Below, piece by piece: positions 26,119-34,878 of a stretch of DNA of 64,000 nucleotides. Position numbers and translations under genes: made by a program. Below the pieces are notes generated by a model. That model saw only the letters and a list, made by a program, of their open reading frames with translations. It was not told where the DNA came from and did not search any database. This DNA is from Alphaproteobacteria bacterium (GTDB lineage Bacteria; Pseudomonadota; Alphaproteobacteria; Rhizobiales; Rhizobiaceae): NCBI GenBank assembly GCA_018823835.1, contig JAHJHT010000008.1, positions 308,668 through 372,667 on the forward strand, given 5' to 3'. Positions within the stretch are counted from its first letter, which is position 1. Every line of letters begins with the position of its first letter.

Positions 26119-28385
26119 CCATGGGTTTCGATCCGCGTTACCTGGAACGCAATTTCACATCGGTGGGCACGCGTCCCATTCGTCCCGACGGCCTCGACAA
26201 GGTAACGGGCCGCGCACGCTATGGCGCCGACTTCAACATGGCCGGCCAGCTGGTCGGAGCCATTCTCAGAAGTCCTCACGCTCACGCGAAGATCCGCAAC
26301 ATCGATACGTCGAAGGCCGAGAAGTTGGCCGGCGTAAAGGCGGTCATAACCTCGGCCGACCTGCCGGACCTGACTGATGGCAATTCAGAGATGTATGCCA
26401 TTCTGGACAACTGCATGGCGCGCGAAAAGGCGCTCTATGACGGCCATGCGGTGGCCGCGGTCGCCGCGGTCGATGCCCGCACCGCCAGGAAGGCGCTGAA
26501 GCTCATCGAGATCGACTATGAGGTGCTGCCGCATGTGACCGATGTCGACGAGGCCATGAAGCCCACGGCGCCGGTGCTGCACGAGACCGTCTTCACCGAG
26601 GGCGTCGAACCCAAGCCCGGCAAGCCATCCAACGTGGCCAAGCGCACGCAGTACGGCCATGGCGACATCGAGGCCGGCTTCGGGCAGGCCGACTTCATTG
26701 TCGAACGCTCGTTCAAGACAGAACAGACACACCAGGGATATATCGAGCCGCATGCCTGCGTGGCGAACGCCAATTCCGACGGAACCGCGGAACTCTGGGT
26801 CTGCACGCAAGGCCATTTCGTCTACCGCCAGCATTGCGCCGAGCTTCTCGGGATGGAGGTTTCAAAGCTTCGCGTCACCTCGTCGGAGATTGGCGGCGGT
26901 TTCGGCGGCAAGACCCATGTCTGGGCCGAGCCGGTCGCATTGGCTCTGTCGCGCAAGGCCGGCAGGCCGGTAAAGCTCGTCATGACGCGAGACGAGGTGT
27001 TCCGCGCCTCGGGGCCGACCAGTGCGACGTCGATCGACGTCAAGATCGGCGCCCGCAAGGACGGCACGATCACGGCCGCATCGGCCACGCTGCGCTATTC
27101 CTGCGGCCCCTACTACGGCATGTGGGCAGAGCTCGGCGCCATGACTGCTTTCGCCTGCTACAACCTCGAAAATGTCGAGACGGTCGGCTACGAAGTACTG
27201 GTCAACCGGCCGAAAGTCGCGGCCTATCGCGCGCCGTCCGCGCCAATGGCGGCCTTCGCCGTGGAAAGCGCTGTCGACGAACTGGCCAAATCGATCGGCA
27301 TGGACCCCGTCGATTTCCGCATCAAGAACGCCGCCCGCGAAGGCACCCGATCCTCCTACGGCCCGGTATACGGCCCGATCGGCATCGGTCCGACGCTCGA
27401 GGCGGCCAGGAACCATCCGCACATGCAGGCACCGCTCGGCAAGAACCAGGGTCGCGGCATGGCCTGCGGGTTCTGGTTCAACTTCGGTGGCCAGACCTGC
27501 ACGGATCTCAATGTCGGAACCGACGGCTCAGTATCGCTTGCCGTCGGCACCATGGACGTGGGGGGCTCGCGTGCCTCGCTGTCGATGGTGGCGGCAGAGG
27601 AACTCGGCATCGCCTACGAGCACGTCAAGGCAGTCGTCGCCGACACGTCGAGCCTCGGCTACAACGACATGACGGACGGCAGCCGCGGCACCTTTTCCAC
27701 CTCCCTGGCGACAATCTCGGCCGCCCGCAACGCCATCAAGGTCCTGCGCGAACGCGCTGCCCAGACATGGGACATTCCGGTCGACGACGTTGCCTGGGAG
27801 AAGGGTCATGCCGTTGCCAAGGGCGAGAAGTACGGCAACCTTCCGGCGCTCTCGCTCAAGGAGATCGCGGCTGGGGCGGGCAATACCGGCGGACCGATCG
27901 CCGGCCACAGCGAACTCGTCGCCGACGGAGCCGGCGTGTCCTTCGCCACCCATATCTGTGACATCGAGGTCGATCCGGAGACCGGCGCCACACGGGTGCT
28001 GCGCTACACTGTCCTCCAGGACGCCGGAAAGGCGGTCCACCCGACCTACGTGGAAGGGCAGTACCAGGGTGGCGCCGCACAAGGCATCGGCTGGGCGCTC
28101 AACGAGGAGTATATCTACGGCAAGGACGGCCGGCTTCAGAACGCCGGCTTCCTCGATTATCGCATTCCGGTCTGCTCGGACCTGCCGATGATCGACACGC
28201 AGATCCTCGAGATCCCCAATCCCAACCATCCCTATGGGGTACGCGGCGTCGGGGAGACGTCGATCGTGCCGCCGCTTGCGGCGATCGCCAATGCCGTGTC
28301 GAACGCCGCGGGCGTGCGGATGACGCATATCCCGATGTCGCCGCCGCGCATCCTGGCGACGATCAAGGCCGAACAGGCGGGCTGA
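26115..28385 (+). CDS. molybdenum hydroxylase large subunit (molybdopterin-binding, XdhB/CoxL superfamily)
   Basis: A 756-residue molybdopterin-binding subunit. It has the N-terminal a/b hammerhead region (KVTGRARYGADF), the Mo-cofactor motif GGGFGGK and the C-terminal YGVRGVGETSIVPP stretch with the catalytic glutamate of the family. The substrate-loop motif reads AYRAPSAP at residues about 370-377. CO dehydrogenase has AYxCSFR there and many relatives AYRGAGR, so CO oxidation is not supported. The enzyme should hydroxylate an N-heterocycle, aldehyde or similar. The nearby nucleoside hydrolase hints at a purine or pyrimidine-like substrate. Confidence 0.92.
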   Translation: MTMGFDPRYLERNFTSVGTRPIRPDGLDKVTGRARYGADFNMAGQLVGAILRSPHAHAKIRNIDTSKAEKLAGVKAVITSADLPDLTDGNSEMYAILDNCMAREKALYDGHAVAAVAAVDARTARKALKLIEIDYEVLPHVTDVDEAMKPTAPVLHETVFTEGVEPKPGKPSNVAKRTQYGHGDIEAGFGQADFIVERSFKTEQTHQGYIEPHACVANANSDGTAELWVCTQGHFVYRQHCAELLGMEVSKLRVTSSEIGGGFGGKTHVWAEPVALALSRKAGRPVKLVMTRDEVFRASGPTSATSIDVKIGARKDGTITAASATLRYSCGPYYGMWAELGAMTAFACYNLENVETVGYEVLVNRPKVAAYRAPSAPMAAFAVESAVDELAKSIGMDPVDFRIKNAAREGTRSSYGPVYGPIGIGPTLEAARNHPHMQAPLGKNQGRGMACGFWFNFGGQTCTDLNVGTDGSVSLAVGTMDVGGSRASLSMVAAEELGIAYEHVKAVVADTSSLGYNDMTDGSRGTFSTSLATISAARNAIKVLRERAAQTWDIPVDDVAWEKGHAVAKGEKYGNLPALSLKEIAAGAGNTGGPIAGHSELVADGAGVSFATHICDIEVDPETGATRVLRYTVLQDAGKAVHPTYVEGQYQGGAAQGIGWALNEEYIYGKDGRLQNAGFLDYRIPVCSDLPMIDTQILEIPNPNHPYGVRGVGETSIVPPLAAIANAVSNAAGVRMTHIPMSPPRILATIKAEQAG

Positions 28386-28630
28386 TGGTCGAGGTGACGC
28401 TCTGGGGGTCGCTTGCCGCGGCAGCCGGAGCCAAGGACAAGCTCGAAATCGAGGCAAAGGACATAAGGGAGCTGTTCCGCAAGCTGGCGGAACAGTATCC
28501 CGGCCTTGAGCCGTTCATCGACCGCGGCATTGCCGTCGCCATCGACGGCGTGATCTATCGCGACACCTGGTCGAAGGAATTGCCCCAAGGCGCCGAAATC
28601 TTCCTGCTGCCGCGTCTTGCCGGAGGATAG
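28385..28630 (+). CDS. MoaD/ThiS-like ubiquitin-fold sulfur-carrier protein
   Basis: An 81-residue beta-grasp protein (VEVTLWGSLAAAAG at the start, EIFLLPRLAGG at the end). The terminal Gly-Gly is the thiocarboxylate-forming tail of MoaD/ThiS carriers. Its ATG overlaps the stop of the hydroxylase large subunit (TGATG), so it is made with the enzyme rather than with general Mo-cofactor genes, none of which are in the window. Likely it serves cofactor sulfuration or assembly for this hydroxylase, or acts as a dedicated MoaD paralogue. Confidence 0.8.
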   Translation: MVEVTLWGSLAAAAGAKDKLEIEAKDIRELFRKLAEQYPGLEPFIDRGIAVAIDGVIYRDTWSKELPQGAEIFLLPRLAGG

Positions 28631-28699
28631 CCAGGCATCGTTCTAACCGGCCTTGATGACGGGGGAACAAGCTTGAAAGCCCGTCCGGCTGGGGCAACG

Positions 28700-29353
28700 T
28701 CAGACCGGGTCCTCCTTGTCTGCCAGTCCGGGGTCCCTGACGAGCGGTCCGAGTAGCACACTACCGAACAGGGGCTGGTAGCGGCGGCGTTCTTCCGGGT
28801 CTTCCTTGAACGACAGGGCGTAGTAGCCGATCTGGTGAAAATAGGTGATTCGCGCCCGCACCAAACTTTCGTCGTGGGCATAGCCCATGGCTCGAAAAGC
28901 CCTGATCAAGAGCGCAATGCGCAGGTCATCGATCTCCCGAACCTCCTTTGCCAGCGATTTCGAGGTCCGCGACCAGTCCCGGATTGCCAGGTCGAGCTGG
29001 GGGCTGAACGGGTCCTCGTCCACCCAGACATGGACGATCTCGGTAAAGAACGTCAGGCCGTCGATATCTTCGGCGTCTCGCATCGCACGGAACGGCGCGC
29101 AGTTGGTGCGGCGCCATTCGTCCAGCAAACCGTTACGCAGGTCATTCAGGCTGGTGAAGTGAAAATAGAAGCTGCCCCGCGTTACCTTGAACTGACGGGC
29201 CAGGCGGTCGATCTTCACCTCGGCTATGCCGCTCTTTTCGAGCACCTTGCGCGCCGCGGCGATCCAGGCTTCGCGGGTGAGCGTCTGGCGCGGCGGGGTC
29301 GCGGCGAGTTTCGCTCTGGCAAACTGCCCCGTGGTTTCCCTAAGTCTCGCCAC
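28700..29353 (-). CDS. TetR family transcriptional regulator
   Basis: A 217-residue TetR regulator with an N-terminal helix-turn-helix (IDRLARQFKVTRGSFYFHF, about residues 44-62) and a helical ligand domain containing a WVDEDPFSPQLDLAIRDW segment found in some purine/pyrimidine-linked members. The gene is convergent with the molybdenum hydroxylase operon and lies downstream of the nucleoside hydrolase on the same strand. It may control either unit. A weak GTAT-N3-ATAC dyad near 29430 in its own upstream region could be its operator. Confidence 0.9.
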   Translation of the reverse strand: MARLRETTGQFARAKLAATPPRQTLTREAWIAAARKVLEKSGIAEVKIDRLARQFKVTRGSFYFHFTSLNDLRNGLLDEWRRTNCAPFRAMRDAEDIDGLTFFTEIVHVWVDEDPFSPQLDLAIRDWSRTSKSLAKEVREIDDLRIALLIRAFRAMGYAHDESLVRARITYFHQIGYYALSFKEDPEERRRYQPLFGSVLLGPLVRDPGLADKEDPV

Positions 29354-29492
29354 TCTGCTTTCCGATTTCAGACAGATGCTGCCCAGCGTTCCCTACAAAG
29401 GTACATCTGTCGATAAGCCTCCAGTATAACATACCCGAAAGCAGCCCGCCGGGTGCCTCTGCCTTGCCGCAGTTTACCCACGGTGAGTTCGA

Positions 29493-30437
29493 TCAGGGAA
29501 GCGAGCCGATCCGCTCCAGCATCAGCTCAAAGAACGGGTCCGGGTCGATGCTTCGAAGCACGTTGCAGTTGCGGGGCTTTCCCTTCACGTGCCACCAGTC
29601 CACCACGGTCATGCCTATCGTTTCGGGCGAGACAATATCCACCGTTACGTTGCACTGGCGCTGCTCGTAGAGCGTCGGCGCCAGCAGGTAGCCCGTCACG
29701 CAGGCGTCGTGGATCGGGCGGGCAGGGGTCGGAAACTTGTGGTCGCCGTACTGGCGGTAGAAGTCGGCCAGGTTGGCAGCCTCTATCGCGGCGCGGCGAC
29801 CGGTCGCCCTCAGCGCATCGAGCCATTGCGGCGTCATCAGTGCAGTATAGGTGCAGTCGATGCCCGCCATCGTCACCGGAACGCCGGACTCGAAAACCTT
29901 GTGCGCCGCATGGGGGTCTACAAACATGTTGAATTCGGCAGTCGGAGTGGCATTGCCGCCCTGGAAGAAGCCGCCGCCCATCAGGACGACCTCGCGTAGC
30001 CGGGCAACGATGCGCGGCTCCATGGTCATCGCCATGGCCAGGTTTGTCATCGGCCCCAGCGTGCAGACGGTAAGCTCGCCTTCGGGAGCGTCCATGATCG
30101 TGCGCACCAGGAAGTTGACGGCGTGTTCCGATTGCAGCGGGGTCACGGGCTCCGGCAGATCGGCGCCGTCGAGGCCGGTCTCGCCATGCACATACTCGGC
30201 GGTGATCAGTTTGCGCACCATGGGTGCGGGACATCCGGCATAGACGGGAACGTCGGGCCGGCCGGCAAGCTCGACCACCTTGAGAGCGTTGGTGGCGGTG
30301 AGGGCGAGCGGTACGTTTCCGCCGACGGTTGTGATGCCGACGACCTCGAGCTCGGCCGGCGATCCCAGCGCAAAGAGGATGGCAAAGGCGTCGTCCTGTC
30401 CGGGATCCGTATCGATTAGAATTTTGCGCGGTGCCAT
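29493..30437 (-). CDS. inosine/uridine-preferring nucleoside hydrolase
   Basis: A 314-residue nucleoside hydrolase. The calcium-binding DTDPGQDDAFAI cluster opens the protein, followed by the GPMTNLAMAM segment and the C-terminal HDACVTGYLLAP histidine region. It cleaves the N-glycosidic bond of (deoxy)ribonucleosides in the cytoplasm. The start at MAPRK is preferred over a TTG further up because family homology starts there. It is divergent from the 2OG-oxygenase gene across 100 bp that hold an 18-bp perfect palindrome. Confidence 0.92.
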   Translation of the reverse strand: MAPRKILIDTDPGQDDAFAILFALGSPAELEVVGITTVGGNVPLALTATNALKVVELAGRPDVPVYAGCPAPMVRKLITAEYVHGETGLDGADLPEPVTPLQSEHAVNFLVRTIMDAPEGELTVCTLGPMTNLAMAMTMEPRIVARLREVVLMGGGFFQGGNATPTAEFNMFVDPHAAHKVFESGVPVTMAGIDCTYTALMTPQWLDALRATGRRAAIEAANLADFYRQYGDHKFPTPARPIHDACVTGYLLAPTLYEQRQCNVTVDIVSPETIGMTVVDWWHVKGKPRNCNVLRSIDPDPFFELMLERIGSLP

Positions 30438-30496
30438 GTGGCTGGAGACCCCCCGGTTGTGCAAATGGCTATTGCCGACGATAATCCGATGTGTAG

Positions 30497-30514
30497 AGAT
30501 ACAGTACTGTATCT
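30497..30514. promoter_or_regulatory. 18-bp perfect palindrome in divergent promoter
   Basis: AGATACAGTACTGTATCT is a perfect 18-bp palindrome, 59 bp upstream of the nucleoside hydrolase start and 23 bp upstream of the oxygenase start. Its position between divergent genes and its symmetry make it a strong operator candidate. The neighbouring TetR protein or a distant GntR-type regulator could bind it. Confidence 0.65.
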
Positions 30515-30537
30515 TATGTTCAAGGATGGTGTGAGAG

Positions 30538-31551
30538 ATGACTTCGGACGAGGCAGGCGATTTTTCCCGGATACCGATCCTCGACGTGTCGGCGCTCTAT
30601 GGAAACGACCGGGCCGCCGTGGAACGGACGGCCGCGACCTTGCGTGGCTACCTGGAGACCATCGGGTTCCTGTATGTTGTCGGACACACGGTACCGCGCG
30701 CCGACGTCGAGGCCGTGCGCGAACAGAGCAAGCGGTTCTTCGCGCTGCCCGAGGAGCAGAAGCTCGCGCTGAAGATCGACAGGAATTTTCGCGGCTACCT
30801 GCCGTTTGCCGGTTCGACGATCGTGACGTCGTCGGTCGCCACGGTGAGCAAGCCCAATCAGAGTGAATCGATCTTCTTCATGCACGAGGTGGACGCCAAC
30901 GCCCCGAAGGCGCTGGAAGGACGACCGCTGCAGGGTCCCAATCAGTGGCCCGACGACACCACGCTTCCCGAGTTCAGGCCGACGATCGAGCGATACGTCG
31001 CCGGGATGAGCACATTGGCTCGCAAGATGGTCGGCGCGATTGCGCTGTCGCTCGGCCTGCCGGAAGACAGCCTCGACAGGTATTTCGAGGATCCGACGAC
31101 GTTCCTGCGCCTGCTGCATTATCCGACGCAAGCCGCAGAGGAAGGCTTGTTCGGCTCAGCGCCGCACACCGACTACGGCTTCATCACGCTGCTTGCGCAG
31201 GACGACGTCGGTGGGCTCGAGGTCAAGAACAAGGCAGGCGAATGGGTTCCCGCGCCGCCCATCCCGGATGCCTTCGTGATGAATGTCGGCGACATCCTTG
31301 CGCGCTGGTCGAATGACCAGTTCGTCTCCACGCCGCACCGCGTCATCAACCGCTCCGGACGCGAACGCTATTCGCAGCCCTTCTTCTTCGATCCCTCGAT
31401 GGAAGAAACGATCGAGGCGTTGCCGGTCTGCGTGCCGGAGGGGACATCGCCCAAGTACGCGCCCGTGCTCTACGGCGACTATCTGATGGAACGCATCGAC
31501 AAGAACTACCACTACCGCAAGAAGCAGGCCGCCGAGACGGCCCGCGCCTGA
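30538..31551 (+). CDS. isopenicillin-N-synthase-family 2-oxoglutarate/Fe(II) dioxygenase
   Basis: A 337-residue non-haem iron oxygenase. It has an N-terminal DIOX_N domain (IPILDVSALYGNDRAA) and the catalytic jelly roll with the iron triad HTD (AGSAPHTDYGF context) and the later His in STPHRVIN. The 2OG-binding RxS is in RERYSQPFFF. Members oxidise small molecules, and xanthine- or amino-acid-acting versions exist. It is the first gene of a plus-strand unit with a FAD oxidase and an amino-acid-type ABC importer. Confidence 0.92.
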   Translation: MTSDEAGDFSRIPILDVSALYGNDRAAVERTAATLRGYLETIGFLYVVGHTVPRADVEAVREQSKRFFALPEEQKLALKIDRNFRGYLPFAGSTIVTSSVATVSKPNQSESIFFMHEVDANAPKALEGRPLQGPNQWPDDTTLPEFRPTIERYVAGMSTLARKMVGAIALSLGLPEDSLDRYFEDPTTFLRLLHYPTQAAEEGLFGSAPHTDYGFITLLAQDDVGGLEVKNKAGEWVPAPPIPDAFVMNVGDILARWSNDQFVSTPHRVINRSGRERYSQPFFFDPSMEETIEALPVCVPEGTSPKYAPVLYGDYLMERIDKNYHYRKKQAAETARA

Positions 31552-31575
31552 ACGGGTCCGCACCGGAGTAACAAT

Positions 31576-32886
31576 TTGGGACCGCCAGTCGATCCGGTCA
31601 TTGCAGCAGGAAGCATGCCCACCACGGCAGACGTCGTGGTCGTGGGCGGGGGAATTATCGGCGTCAGCACGGCGATGTTCCTGGCGCAGCAGGGCGTATC
31701 GACTGTCGTCTGCGAAAAGGGACATTTTGCCGGCGAGCAGTCGAGCCGCAACTGGGGCTGGGTGCGGCGCATGGGGCGTGACCCGCGCGAGCTTCCCCTT
31801 ATCGTCGAGGCGCTCCGGCTGTGGGAGGACATGGACCGGCTGGTCGGGTCCGACGTCGGCTTCCGCAGGACCGGAATTCTCTACCTTTGCGAAGACGACG
31901 CCGATATTGCCCATCATGAGAACTGGCTGGCGCGTGCCGGTGCGTTCGCCCTCGACTCCCGCATCATTCGGGGAGACGAACTGGCGGCGAAGCTGCCCGG
32001 GGTGGCGCGGAATTTTCATGCCGCGCTCCATACGCCCAGCGACGGCCGGGCGGAGCCTCAGAAGGCCGCGCCTGCCATCGCCAGGGCCGCTTCCCTAGCG
32101 GGCGCCACCCTGGTCGGGAACTGTGCGGTGCGAGACATCGAGACCGCGGACGGAAAGGTGACCGGCGTCGTGACCGAACGCGGCCGCATCTCCTGCAGCC
32201 AGGTCGTGGTCGCGGGCGGAGTCTGGTCGACGAAGCTTCTGCGCCGGCTCGGGTTGCGCTTACCCCAGCTGGGCGTACGGGCCTCGGTGTTGAGGACGGC
32301 TCCGGTCGAAGGCGGTCCGGAGGGCGCGGCCTGGGCGCGCAAGTTCGCCTATCGAAAGCGGATGGATGGGGGCTACACCATCGCCAATGGCACCTACAAC
32401 TGCCACGACCTGGTTGCCGACAGCTTCCGCTACTTCTTCGATTTCCTCCCGGTCATGCGGCTCGAGTGGCGGGATCTGCGCCTCGGCTTTGCCGGGTCGG
32501 CGCAGAATGCCCCGCTGCGCGGCGCGCAGACGCAGTTCGAGGCCACGCGCACGCTCGACCCCACGCCCTCGCTGCGCCCGCTGGACGCGGCGTATTCGGC
32601 CCTGCAGGCGACGTTTCCGGTTTTCAGGGATGTCCCGATTGTCCAGCGCTGGGCTGGCATGATCGACGCGACCCCCGATGCCATCCCGGTAATATCGACG
32701 GTCGAGAAGCATCCGGGACTGGTGATCGCTACCGGCTTCTCCGGGCACGGATTCGGGATTGGCCCGGCGGCAGGCCGACTGACAGCCGATCTGGTCACCG
32801 GAGCTAAGCCTTTGGTTGACCCGCACCCATTCAGGTACGAGCGCTTCGTCGATGGTACCCGGCCGCGCCCGACAACCGGGGTCTGA
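31576..32886 (+). CDS. FAD-dependent amino-acid/amine oxidase (DAO family)
   Basis: A 436-residue flavoprotein with the dinucleotide-binding motif VVVGGGIIGVSTAMFL and the DAO-type C-terminus (ATGFSGHGFGIGPAAGRLTADL). The chosen TTG start at 31576 has a GGAG site 7 bases upstream; an ATG at 31615 (MPTTADV) is a credible alternative that leaves the fold intact. It probably oxidises a secondary amine or D-/N-substituted amino acid in the cytoplasm. The following ABC system likely supplies the substrate. Confidence 0.9.
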   Translation: MGPPVDPVIAAGSMPTTADVVVVGGGIIGVSTAMFLAQQGVSTVVCEKGHFAGEQSSRNWGWVRRMGRDPRELPLIVEALRLWEDMDRLVGSDVGFRRTGILYLCEDDADIAHHENWLARAGAFALDSRIIRGDELAAKLPGVARNFHAALHTPSDGRAEPQKAAPAIARAASLAGATLVGNCAVRDIETADGKVTGVVTERGRISCSQVVVAGGVWSTKLLRRLGLRLPQLGVRASVLRTAPVEGGPEGAAWARKFAYRKRMDGGYTIANGTYNCHDLVADSFRYFFDFLPVMRLEWRDLRLGFAGSAQNAPLRGAQTQFEATRTLDPTPSLRPLDAAYSALQATFPVFRDVPIVQRWAGMIDATPDAIPVISTVEKHPGLVIATGFSGHGFGIGPAAGRLTADLVTGAKPLVDPHPFRYERFVDGTRPRPTTGV

Positions 32887-33029
32887 CGATGTGCGAGCAG
32901 GCAAACCTCATTCGTCCTGGCAGCCGGTCGTGGTTGCCGGATCCGAAGCCGTCATTACCCGGGATGAAGGTCCCGGGCCTCTGGCGGGGTAAACTACGTT
33001 CAACGAGTGTCTGGAGAGGAGTGACTTCA

Positions 33030-33881
33030 ATGAGAACACGTTTGGGAATGGCAGGTCTGGCGACGCTGGCCGCGCTTTGGAGCGGCGTTGCAGTATCGGC
33101 GGAAATGCCGAAATCGGCCGAGGTGCAGGAATCGGGAAAGCTCGCGATCGCCAATACGCTCGACTACGCGCCGTTTGAATATCTCGATGCGGAAGGCAAG
33201 CAGGCCGGCATCATCGTCGAAATGGCCGGCGAAGTCGCCAAGCTGGTCGGTGCTGAACTCGACATTCAGCGGACGCCGTTTCCGTCGATGATCCCGGGTC
33301 TCGCCGCCGGGCGCTTCAAGATCGCGTGGGAGACTTTTTCCGCCACGCCAGAACGCCTGGAACAGGTCGATTTCGTCATGTTCCTGAAGGCAGGCGTCGC
33401 GGCATCGACATCGCCGGAAAAGCTGGACAGCTTCAGCGGCGAGTTGCCGCTTTGCGGCAAGCGCGTTGGCGTTTCGGCCGGCAGCGCGTCGGACTTCCTG
33501 GTCGACAAGCTGGGCAAGGAATGCACCGATGCCGGTCAGGCCGCGATCGATAAGTCGGTCTTCAATTCGTCGACGGACATCGTTCAGGCCGTGCTGTCTG
33601 ACCGCGTCGACGCGCGCATGGACGATGCAACCGCCTCAAGCTATTTCGAGGTGACCAGCAACGGCCAGCTCGTCGTGCTGCCGACCCTCTACGACGTCGC
33701 GCCGCTCGGCATGGCCATCGCCAAGAACGACAAGGGAACGGCCGACATGATGGTGGCAGCCCTGGCTGAGCTCTTCAGCAACGGCACCTACCAGGCCGTC
33801 CTCGACAAATACGGCATGGGTGCTTACGCGATCAAGCAACCGTATTTCGTCGGCAGCATGGATATGCTGCGCGCCGATTGA
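33030..33881 (+). CDS. polar-amino-acid-type ABC transporter substrate-binding protein
   Basis: A 283-residue exported binding protein of the PAAT (family 3) type. A Sec signal peptide ends after VAVSA, and the mature part opens with the family segment LAIANTLDYAPFEYLDAEGKQ. The start follows a GGAGAGGA site. It delivers an amino acid, opine or amine to the permease and ATPase encoded next. Its leader contains two CCCGGG palindromes 14 bp apart (32958 and 32972) that can pair as a hairpin, and an 11-bp stem-loop lies 7 bases after its stop codon. Confidence 0.92.
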   Translation: MRTRLGMAGLATLAALWSGVAVSAEMPKSAEVQESGKLAIANTLDYAPFEYLDAEGKQAGIIVEMAGEVAKLVGAELDIQRTPFPSMIPGLAAGRFKIAWETFSATPERLEQVDFVMFLKAGVAASTSPEKLDSFSGELPLCGKRVGVSAGSASDFLVDKLGKECTDAGQAAIDKSVFNSSTDIVQAVLSDRVDARMDDATASSYFEVTSNGQLVVLPTLYDVAPLGMAIAKNDKGTADMMVAALAELFSNGTYQAVLDKYGMGAYAIKQPYFVGSMDMLRAD

Positions 33882-33888
33882 ACGAGGA

Positions 33889-33913
33889 GGTGCCCGGCGT
33901 CCCGCCGGGTACC
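33889..33913 (+). promoter_or_regulatory. intercistronic stem-loop after amino-acid binding-protein gene
   Basis: An 11-bp stem, GGTGCCCGGCG / CGCCGGGTACC, with one G-U pair and a 3-base loop, between the binding-protein and permease genes. There is no T-run. Same position as the stem-loops after the other four binding-protein genes of the window. Confidence 0.65.
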
Positions 33914-33942
33914 ATCCGCCGATGTGTCCGGAGTAAGCAGTG

Positions 33943-34878
33943 ATGAGCGTTGCCGCGCGAACAGAACCCGATCCGCGGGCTGACGCAGCGCGGCTGACCG
34001 TCGTGCCGCAGAAGCGCTATGGCATCTGGGTGGGAACGATCTTCGCCCTGCTGCTGGCAGCCATGATCTTCCGGGCCTTTGCAAGCAATCCGGCCTTCGC
34101 CTGGGGCACAGCGGTAGACTACCTGCTTCACCCGTCGATCATGCGGGGTCTCGGCAACACCCTGGTCCTGACTGTCCTCATCATGGTGGCGGCGATCATC
34201 ATCGGCACGATCGTGGCGGTCATGCGCGTCTCGCCAAGCCCGGTGCTTCGCGCTTTCGCCAGCGCCTATGTCTGGTTCTTCCGCGGTGTTCCGGCCCTCA
34301 TCCAGCTGATCTTCTGGTTCAACCTTTCCCTGCTCGTGCGCGAGGTTTCGCTCACGCTGCCCTTCGTCGGTACCCTTGCTTCGGTGAAGACGAACGACTT
34401 CATGACGCCGTTCTTCTCGGCGGTCGTGGCGCTGTCGCTCTGCGAGGCGGGATACATGGCCGAGATCATCCGGGCCGGCATCAAGTCGGTGCCGAGCGGA
34501 CAGGCCGAGGCGGCAAGCGCCCTCGGCATGCCCTACAGGATGATCCTCAAGCGCATCACGCTGCCCCAGGCCATGCGCTTCGTCGTGCCCCCGACGGGCA
34601 ACGAGGCGATCAACCTTCTCAAGATGACGTCGCTTGTCACCTTCATCGCCGTCGACGACCTCTTCTACTCTGCGCAGAGCATCTACGCGCGCACGTTCGA
34701 AACCATACCGCTGCTGATCGTGGTCGCGTTCTGGTACCTCGCCGTGGTCAGCATCATGTCCGTCGGCCAGCATTTCCTCGAGCGCTATTTCGGACGCAGC
34801 GACAAGCGTACCGAATCCATCACGATGCAGGTTCTGCGCAATGCCTTCGGCATGCGGCGTGGCGGAGCGGCGGCATGA
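33943..34878 (+). CDS. polar-amino-acid-type ABC transporter permease
   Basis: A 311-residue inner-membrane permease of the HisMQ/GlnP family, with the EAA-type loop [20 protein letters not shown] coupling to the ATPase and about five or six helices. A GTG one codon earlier is an alternative start; both fit the GGAG site. A single permease gene suggests a homodimeric channel. It overlaps the ATPase gene by 4 bases (ATGA). Confidence 0.93.
   Translation: MSVAARTEPDPRADAARLTVVPQKRYGIWVGTIFALLLAAMIFRAFASNPAFAWGTAVDYLLHPSIMRGLGNTLVLTVLIMVAAIIIGTIVAVMRVSPSPVLRAFASAYVWFFRGVPALIQLIFWFNLSLLVREVSLTLPFVGTLASVKTNDFMTPFFSAVVALSLCEAGYMAEIIRAGIKSVPSGQAEAASALGMPYRMILKRITLPQAMRFVVPPTGNEAINLLKMTSLVTFIAVDDLFYSAQSIYARTFETIPLLIVVAFWYLAVVSIMSVGQHFLERYFGRSDKRTESITMQVLRNAFGMRRGGAAA

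Noticed and set aside
24782..28385. Aerobic CO dehydrogenase (coxMSL)
   Set aside because: The large subunit lacks the AYxCSFR active-site loop (it has AYRAPSAP) and no coxD/E/F/G genes are present.
28658..28685. Possible bidirectional terminator between the MoaD-like and TetR genes
   Set aside because: Only a 6-bp stem (GACGGG/CCCGTC) with a long loop and no T-run; too weak to call.
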